Source of the DNA: CAYLMM01 sp964384825
GTDB lineage: Bacteria; Krumholzibacteriota; Krumholzibacteriia; LZORAL124-64-63
Reading direction: 5' to 3'
DNA: 12,017 nucleotides
Assembly (NCBI GenBank): GCA_964384825.1
Contig: CAYLMM010000068.1
Location: forward strand, 1-12,017
Shown here: piece by piece, positions 7,826 to 12,017 of the stretch
Position numbering within the stretch: the first letter of the stretch is position 1
Layout of the letters: the number at the start of each line of letters is the position of its first letter
The notes under the pieces: model-generated
The model's database searches: none
What the model saw: the letters and a program-made list of their open reading frames with translations, nothing else
What the model was told of the DNA's origin: nothing
Program-made: the position numbers and the translations under genes

Positions 7826-8988
7826 GGTTGCGCAGCGTTCCTCTCGCTCTCGGGTGCGACGTATTCGGCGTTCTCGGGCATGGGCCGGGCCGGGTTGATC
7901 GGAACGTACTGCGTTCCCACCGGCTCGCCCAGGACAAGGGGATCGAGATCGTCCGCCAGCGCGGAGGGATCGCGACCGTAGATCTCGCGGCAGGCCGCCT
8001 CGGCGCCGTCGGCCGCGGCGCGGTCCAGCATCGCGCGCATCGCGGACAGGCCGCCGCCCTCCTCCACCAGCCGCCAGGCCATCAGGAAGGCGTTGTAGCG
8101 GGCCTTGCGGTACAGCGGTCGGTCGGCCTCGGGATTGGCGACCGGCGGCGACGACAGGATGGAATCGACCATCGCGGGCGACATCAGCACTTCGCCGTAC
8201 TGCCGTTCGTAGGCCATGAAGTTCATGAAATGGATGCCGTAGTCGGCGATGTAGGCGGCCAGCCCGTATTCGAGCCAGGGCGGCAGGTCGGCGGTCGCGC
8301 GCAGGGCGTGCAGGGTCACCAGATCGACCGCTGCGTGGGCGACCAGCATGCGCGCGGTCAGCACCGGCACCGGCTCGAGCAGGGCCAGGTTCCCGTCCAG
8401 ATGGAAGAGCCGCCAACTGCCGTTGCCGGTCCGGGCCTGGTAATCGGGGAAATTGTCGCAGGACACCATCCGCAGGGTGTCGGCGGCGGCGATCCCCAGC
8501 AGCGTGCGCACCCTCTGGCGGGCGAATTCGCAGAGCTCCAGGAACAGGCCGATGTCGCAGGGCCGGTATTCGGGATGGAATTCCAGGACGAAGGGCCCCC
8601 GGGCCAGGCGGCCGGGGGCGGCGTCCAGGCCGTCGGCCGCGAGCAGTTCGCGGCGCTCGCAGATCGAGCCGGGGCCGTAGGAGCGTCCATCGGCGTCGAC
8701 CGGCGTGGGCCAGCCGAAGCGCAGCAGGTCGTGCATGTGGTCCGGATAGGCGTTCTTCACGATCCAGGCCGGCGAGAAACGCGGGAACTGGCCGTCCGGG
8801 GTCAACGGCGTCGCGGCCGAGGGATGGGCCGAAGGCACGGAATCGAGCGCCGAGGCCGCCGGGGCGGTCGCGGGCAGGAACACGTGCGTGGCCGGATCGA
8901 ACTCCGGCGGCACGTTGCGGGCGCAGGCCCCGATCATCATCAGGACGCAGCAGGCCGCGCAGACGACGACGCGGGAACGGTCCTTCAT
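7822..8988 (-). CDS. Lipoprotein with degenerate gluzincin (peptidase MA-like) domain
   Basis: A 388-residue protein starting at ATG 8988, chosen over an upstream in-frame ATG because AAGGAGG (8999-8993) sits 4-5 bases before it and because it gives a clean lipoprotein signal: MKDRSR, a hydrophobic core, then lipobox IGAC with Cys22. Ala at +2 suggests outer-membrane sorting if Gram-negative rules apply. Residues about 215-250 (LVAHAAVDLVTLHA...LPPWLEYGLAAY) resemble the core of MA-clan zinc peptidases, where HExxH is followed by a P-x-W-L-x-E-G-L-A-x-Y motif. Here HExxH reads HAAVD (218-222), and the glutamate of WLxEG is displaced (WLEYG, 238-242). Two zinc ligands and the catalytic Glu therefore seem lost, so a non-catalytic binding role is inferred. 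Overlaps (ATGA) join it to the TPR gene upstream and gltX downstream. No named family is confidently assigned. Confidence 0.85.
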   Translation of the reverse strand: MKDRSRVVVCAACCVLMMIGACARNVPPEFDPATHVFLPATAPAASALDSVPSAHPSAATPLTPDGQFPRFSPAWIVKNAYPDHMHDLLRFGWPTPVDADGRSYGPGSICERRELLAADGLDAAPGRLARGPFVLEFHPEYRPCDIGLFLELCEFARQRVRTLLGIAAADTLRMVSCDNFPDYQARTGNGSWRLFHLDGNLALLEPVPVLTARMLVAHAAVDLVTLHALRATADLPPWLEYGLAAYIADYGIHFMNFMAYERQYGEVLMSPAMVDSILSSPPVANPEADRPLYRKARYNAFLMAWRLVEEGGGLSAMRAMLDRAAADGAEAACREIYGRDPSALADDLDPLVLGEPVGTQYVPINPARPMPENAEYVAPESERNAAQP

Positions 8989-10754
8989 CGGCCCTCCTTG
9001 ATCTTCTTCGCTTCCTTGTAGCACCGCCGGGCCTCGCCCTTGTCGCCGAGCTTGTCGTAGACCAGGCCCAGGTTGTTCCAGGCGGCGGCGGTCGGCTGCA
9101 GCGAGATGGCCTGGTCGTAGGCGTCGACCGCCTCGTCGTAGCGGCCCAGGTTGTACAGGCAGACGCCGGTGTTGAAGAAGACGCGGTAGGAATCGGGCTC
9201 CATCTCCCGATAGGCGGTCAGGGCCTCCAGGGCCTCCTCCCAGCGGCCGGCCGAGACCAGCGTGACCGCCAGGTTGTAATGGGCCTTTTCGTAGGCGGGG
9301 TCGAGTTCGACGGCCCGGCCGTAGGCCTCGACGGCCTCGTCGTGGCGGTCGAGCTTGCCCAGGCAGTAGCCCAGCTGCAGGAAGATCCGGGGATCATCGC
9401 CGAACTCCAGGACGCGCCTGTAGGCTTCGACCGCCTGCGAATAATGCTTGATCTGGCGCAGGCTGCCGGCCAGGGCCCGCCAGGCGGACTCCATCTCCGG
9501 ACGTTCGCGCACCACGCGCTGCAGCGGAGCCACCGCCAGGCTGTGCTTGTCGTCGCGGATCAGGCTCAGGGCGTAGTTGAAGACCATCTCGGGCGGCGTT
9601 TCGGGATCGGAGACGGCCTTGGCCATGAAGCGGCGGGCCTTCTCGTTCTCGCCCAGACGCAGGTAGAGCGAGCCCACCCGGGCGTAGATCTGCACCGATC
9701 CGGGAGCCAGCTCGGCGGCCTTCTCGTAGGCCGCCACGGCCTCGCGCAGACGCCCCTCCTGTTCGGCGATCCGGCCCTTGGCCTGCCAGACGCCGGGATC
9801 GTCGGGAAAATCCCGCGCGGCCAGGCCCGACGCCATCTTGGCCTTGCCCGGCTCGCCGGCGGCCAGCCAGCTCTCGACGATCCGCGGCAGCAGTTCGCCC
9901 CCGCGTCGCTGGTCCAGGGCGTAGGCCTTCTCGTAGGTCTGCGCCGCCTCGGCGTGCAGGCCCGACTCGGCCATGATCTCGGCGTCGCGGGCGTACTTGA
10001 CCGCCAGCCGGGTCACCAGAGCGCCGGTCAGCGACACGGCTTCGGCGTCGCCGCCATCCCGCGCGCGGCGCTCCAGGTCGCGGATCCGGTCGAGATCCTT
10101 CTCCAGCAGCCGACCGACGTCATCCTGCCTGTCGCTCCGGTCGAGGATGGCGATCAGGCCGGTCAGCAGCCGGGCGTTCTCCGTCTCGAAGAAGGCGTCC
10201 AGCTTCTGCAGGCCCTCGCGCAGGACGGTCTCGGCCTCGTCGAAGCGGCCGACCCGCTGCAGGGCCTGGGCGATCAGGCGATAGGCGTCGATGCCGCCGT
10301 CGGCGGCGAGGCGCTGGTAGGCCCGGAACTCGCTGACCGCCATGTCGGCCTGATCGAGATTGGAGCAGGCCAGGCCGAGGTTGCGGTGCACGTCCGGCGC
10401 GGTCGGATCGGCCTGGACCGAGGAGATGAAGGCGTCGCGGGCGGGAACCCATTGCTCCAGCTCGGCGTAGACCACCCCCAGGTCGTTGTAGATCGCCGCG
10501 TTGCGCGGATCCTGGGCGGACATGGCCCGCAAAGTGATGATCTTCTGCTCCGGCGGGGCCATGCTGTTGAGCACGTCGCCGCTGGTCATCGTGGCCGGGA
10601 TCTCGATCATGGTGAAGGTCGTGGTGTCGGCCGCGGCCGAATCGGCGGCGGCGCCGGGCGGAACGTCCTGGGCGTAGGCGGCCAAGGCGACCGGCAGAAA
10701 CGCCAGGATCGCCAGGGCGGTCGTCGCGGGGAATTTTCCCGAGTGGGCGGTCAT
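8985..10754 (-). CDS. Exported TPR-repeat protein
   Basis: A 589-residue protein with an N-terminal signal sequence (hydrophobic residues about 11-27, likely cut at AYA-QD near residue 28). An acidic Ala/Asp-rich linker follows to about 60, then tandem tetratricopeptide repeats nearly to the end. Clear repeats lie at about 86-118, 121-150, 155-186, 262-285, 322-354, 356-385, 424-452, 456-486, 490-520, 524-552 and 557-586, with signatures such as FDEAETVLREGL, HDEAVEAYGRAVELDPAYEKA and YDEAVDAYDQAISLQP. TPRs form alpha-solenoid surfaces for protein contacts, so it is probably a periplasmic assembly or scaffold factor; the partner is unknown. GGAGG lies 11 bases before the ATG, longer than usual. 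Its stop overlaps the start of the lipoprotein gene (ATGA), which suggests the two products act together. It is the first gene after the promoter at 10813-10841. Confidence 0.93.
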   Translation of the reverse strand: MTAHSGKFPATTALAILAFLPVALAAYAQDVPPGAAADSAAADTTTFTMIEIPATMTSGDVLNSMAPPEQKIITLRAMSAQDPRNAAIYNDLGVVYAELEQWVPARDAFISSVQADPTAPDVHRNLGLACSNLDQADMAVSEFRAYQRLAADGGIDAYRLIAQALQRVGRFDEAETVLREGLQKLDAFFETENARLLTGLIAILDRSDRQDDVGRLLEKDLDRIRDLERRARDGGDAEAVSLTGALVTRLAVKYARDAEIMAESGLHAEAAQTYEKAYALDQRRGGELLPRIVESWLAAGEPGKAKMASGLAARDFPDDPGVWQAKGRIAEQEGRLREAVAAYEKAAELAPGSVQIYARVGSLYLRLGENEKARRFMAKAVSDPETPPEMVFNYALSLIRDDKHSLAVAPLQRVVRERPEMESAWRALAGSLRQIKHYSQAVEAYRRVLEFGDDPRIFLQLGYCLGKLDRHDEAVEAYGRAVELDPAYEKAHYNLAVTLVSAGRWEEALEALTAYREMEPDSYRVFFNTGVCLYNLGRYDEAVDAYDQAISLQPTAAAWNNLGLVYDKLGDKGEARRCYKEAKKIKEGR

Positions 10755-10775
10755 GATGAACGGATCCTCCTTCGA

Positions 10776-10792
10776 GACGGCGAACGGCCGTC
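10776..10792 (-). other. Small hairpin in the 5' leader of the TPR operon
   Basis: GACGGC and GCCGTC (10792-10787 and 10781-10776) form a 6-bp stem around a 5-base loop in the presumed leader RNA. The stem ends three bases before AAGGAGG (10772-10766). It could affect ribosome access or mRNA stability. Similar short GC stems arise easily in this base composition. Confidence 0.3.
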
Positions 10793-10812
10793 CGGGGCGG
10801 GTTTGATGCGGA

Positions 10813-10841
10813 ATGATAGTGACCCCGGACGAAGGTGTCCA
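10813..10841 (-). promoter_or_regulatory. Sigma-70-type promoter for the TPR-lipoprotein-gltX run
   Basis: On the minus strand TGGACA (10841-10836, five of six matches to TTGACA) and TATCAT (10818-10813, five of six to TATAAT) are exactly 17 bases apart. Transcription would start near 10806, giving a leader of about 52 bases before the ATG at 10754. It lies in the 132-base divergent gap and is the best candidate promoter for the five-gene run down to glnS. No promoter of similar quality is visible for the plus-strand gene in this gap. Confidence 0.68.
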
Positions 10842-10886
10842 GCGCTCAGCCTTGACCCGCGGGCCGCGCTGGTGTTGGTTTCAACC

Positions 10887-11762
10887 ATGATCAGTCTGTT
10901 GATGCTCGGTTCCGGCGGCGCCCTGCCGACGCCCGATCGATCCCCGGCCGCCTACTGGCTGGAGGCCGACGGGCGCGGCATGCTGCTCGATCCCGGCCCC
11001 GGAGCCCTGGTGCGCCTGATGCGGTCGCCCCACGGCCCGGACGCCGTAGACGCGATCCGGACGGTGCTGATGACCCATCTGCACCCCGATCACTGCGCCG
11101 ACCTGGTTTCGCTGCTCTTCGCCCTGCGGTCGGAGGTGACGACCTCGACGGCCCCGCTGCAGTTGATCGGCCCGCGCGGACTGTCCGACTACCTGGACCG
11201 GCTGCGCGATCTCTACGGACACTGGATCACGCCGCTGCGCCGCGAGGTGCCGGTTTTGGAGGTCGCTCCCGGCGAGGCGTTGCGGCCAGGGGCGGACGAT
11301 CCCGACGTCTGGACGACCGCCGGCGACCGGGGCCCGTCCCCCGACTCGGCCTCGGCCGCGGCCTCGGCCTCGATAACGCTGTTCGCCGCCAGCCACGGCG
11401 AGAACCGTTTCAGCGCCGACAACCTCTGCCTGCGCGTCGCCGACGCCGACGGCGCCACGCTGGCCTACTCCGGGGATTCCGAACCCTGCGCCGGCCTCAC
11501 GGCCGCGGCGGCCGGAGTCGACCTGCTGGTGACCGAATGCTCCACGCCCGACGAGCTCGCGGTCGCCGGGCACATGACCCCCTCGAAAGTCGCCGCCCTC
11601 TGCCGCGACGCCCGTCCCGGCCGTGTCGTGCTGACCCATCTCTATCCGCCCGCCGCGGCCCTCGATCTGGCCGCCCTGGTCGGCGAAAACTGTCCGTCGC
11701 GGATCGAGGTCGGCCGCGACGGGGCTTTGTACCATGCGACGTCCGCATCGCCGGACGCCTGA
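10887..11762 (+). CDS. RNase Z-like metallo-beta-lactamase-fold hydrolase
   Basis: A 291-residue cytoplasmic protein beginning MISLLMLGSGGALPTPDRSP, the usual opening strand of RNase Z/ElaC-like (COG1234-type) MBL proteins; in-frame GTG and TTG codons just upstream give a non-conserved extension. Metal-binding elements are THLHPDH (H64, H66, D68, H69), a distal His in AASHGENRF (H170), SGDSEPC (D197), GHMTPSKVA (H229) and LTHLYPP (H251), so the dinuclear zinc site looks intact. An Asp/Ser/Ala-rich insert (about 147-162) is encoded by short repeats of GCCTCGGC. No obvious Shine-Dalgarno precedes the ATG. The exact substrate (tRNA 3' ends, cyclic nucleotides or another phosphodiester) cannot be told from sequence. 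Both tRNAs here encode CCA, so they do not by themselves demand RNase Z. It probably shares a transcript with the hydrolase gene 38 bases downstream. Confidence 0.9.
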   Translation: MISLLMLGSGGALPTPDRSPAAYWLEADGRGMLLDPGPGALVRLMRSPHGPDAVDAIRTVLMTHLHPDHCADLVSLLFALRSEVTTSTAPLQLIGPRGLSDYLDRLRDLYGHWITPLRREVPVLEVAPGEALRPGADDPDVWTTAGDRGPSPDSASAAASASITLFAASHGENRFSADNLCLRVADADGATLAYSGDSEPCAGLTAAAAGVDLLVTECSTPDELAVAGHMTPSKVAALCRDARPGRVVLTHLYPPAAALDLAALVGENCPSRIEVGRDGALYHATSASPDA

Positions 11763-11800
11763 ACCGCCGGGACGGCCCGCGCCGCCCGGGAAAGGCAATC

Positions 11801-12017
11801 ATGCGCCGCATCCGATTCCGCCGCCACACCCTCATCGCGACGATGCTGCTGCTCGCGGCCGCGTCGCTCGCGATCACGACCGCCGCCGCCGACGAACCCG
11901 CCGTCGAGAACCGCGGCGAGAACGAGGTCGTCCTGATCCACACCATCGGCTCGAGCGCCGCGTGCTGGGACGACGTCGCGGCCCGGCTCTCGGAGTTCTA
12001 CGACGTGCGCGTCTACG
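11801..12017 (+). CDS. Exported alpha/beta-hydrolase-like protein (5' part only)
   Basis: The frame is open from ATG at 11801 to the right edge (72 codons). GGGAAAGG ends 5 bases before the ATG and serves as the ribosome-binding site. The N-terminus is an Arg-rich signal peptide (MRRIRFRRH, then hydrophobic residues 11-29), probably cut after TAAA at about residue 30. VVLIHTIGSSAACWDDVAARLSEFYDVRVY (43-72) resembles the start of an alpha/beta hydrolase: first core strand, oxyanion-loop region, then a helix and second strand. The usual HG of that loop reads HT here. The nucleophile elbow and the Asp and His of the triad lie beyond the window, so activity cannot be judged. The 38-base gap and same strand suggest an operon with the MBL hydrolase. 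Confidence 0.75.
   Translation, partial: MRRIRFRRHTLIATMLLLAAASLAITTAAADEPAVENRGENEVVLIHTIGSSAACWDDVAARLSEFYDVRVY

Noticed and set aside
6282..7937. Upstream extension of the phosphatase frame through gltX (1221-codon frame)
   Set aside because: This part is an out-of-frame reading of gltX, whose own frame has the conserved motifs. Only the part near and after 6281-6332 looks like real protein.
7826..8416. Upstream extension of the gltX frame
   Set aside because: It is an out-of-frame reading of the lipoprotein gene. The GluRS fold begins at ATG 7825 (MSDQNRIRVRFAPSPTG).
10852..10880. TTGACC as a -35 box for the plus-strand MBL gene
   Set aside because: No acceptable -10 lies 16-18 bases downstream; the sequence there is GC-rich or already coding.
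9279..10886. Upstream extension of the MBL hydrolase frame (827 codons)
   Set aside because: It runs antisense through the TPR gene; the conserved MBL opening MISLLMLGSGG begins at 10887.

Overview
This is a GC-rich bacterial chromosomal window from a Gram-negative-type organism. Three exported proteins or lipoproteins have clear signal sequences, Shine-Dalgarno sites are strong (GGAGG type), and there is a glutaminyl-tRNA synthetase, an enzyme many bacteria lack. The mix of an LVIVD beta-propeller, a TPR/lipoprotein pair and high GC would fit an uncultured lineage of the FCB/Krumholzibacteriota/Eisenbacteria kind or a deltaproteobacterial relative. That placement is a weak inference; no marker here settles taxonomy.

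Layout, read along the minus strand (right to left). A putative sigma-70-type promoter (10813-10841) drives a compact run: TPR-repeat exported protein (10754-8985), lipoprotein with a degenerate zinc-peptidase fold (8988-7822), glutamyl-tRNA synthetase gltX (7825-6350), membrane-anchored alkaline-phosphatase-superfamily protein with a holin-like N-terminal domain (about 6281-4272) and glutaminyl-tRNA synthetase glnS (4206-2491). The first three genes are joined by two ATGA stop/start overlaps. After glnS comes a separate two-tRNA unit with its own promoter (2424-2452): tRNA-Gln(CUG), then tRNA-Glu(CUC), ending at an unusually perfect intrinsic terminator (2104-2143). A second long hairpin (2157-2203) lies between tRNA-Glu and that terminator. 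Next on the same strand is a secreted LVIVD-repeat propeller protein (1954 to beyond the left edge).

On the plus strand, diverging from the TPR gene, are an RNase Z-like metallo-beta-lactamase-fold hydrolase (10887-11762) and, 38 bases later, the start of an exported alpha/beta-hydrolase-like protein (11801 to beyond the right edge).

The most notable organisation is that both synthetases charging Glu and Gln lie beside one tRNA for each of those amino acids, all in the same direction. The other genes look like cell-envelope functions. I see no CRISPR array, insertion sequence, integrase, phage structural gene or recognisable defence system. Very long open frames opposite the real genes are GC-rich antisense shadows and are not annotated.
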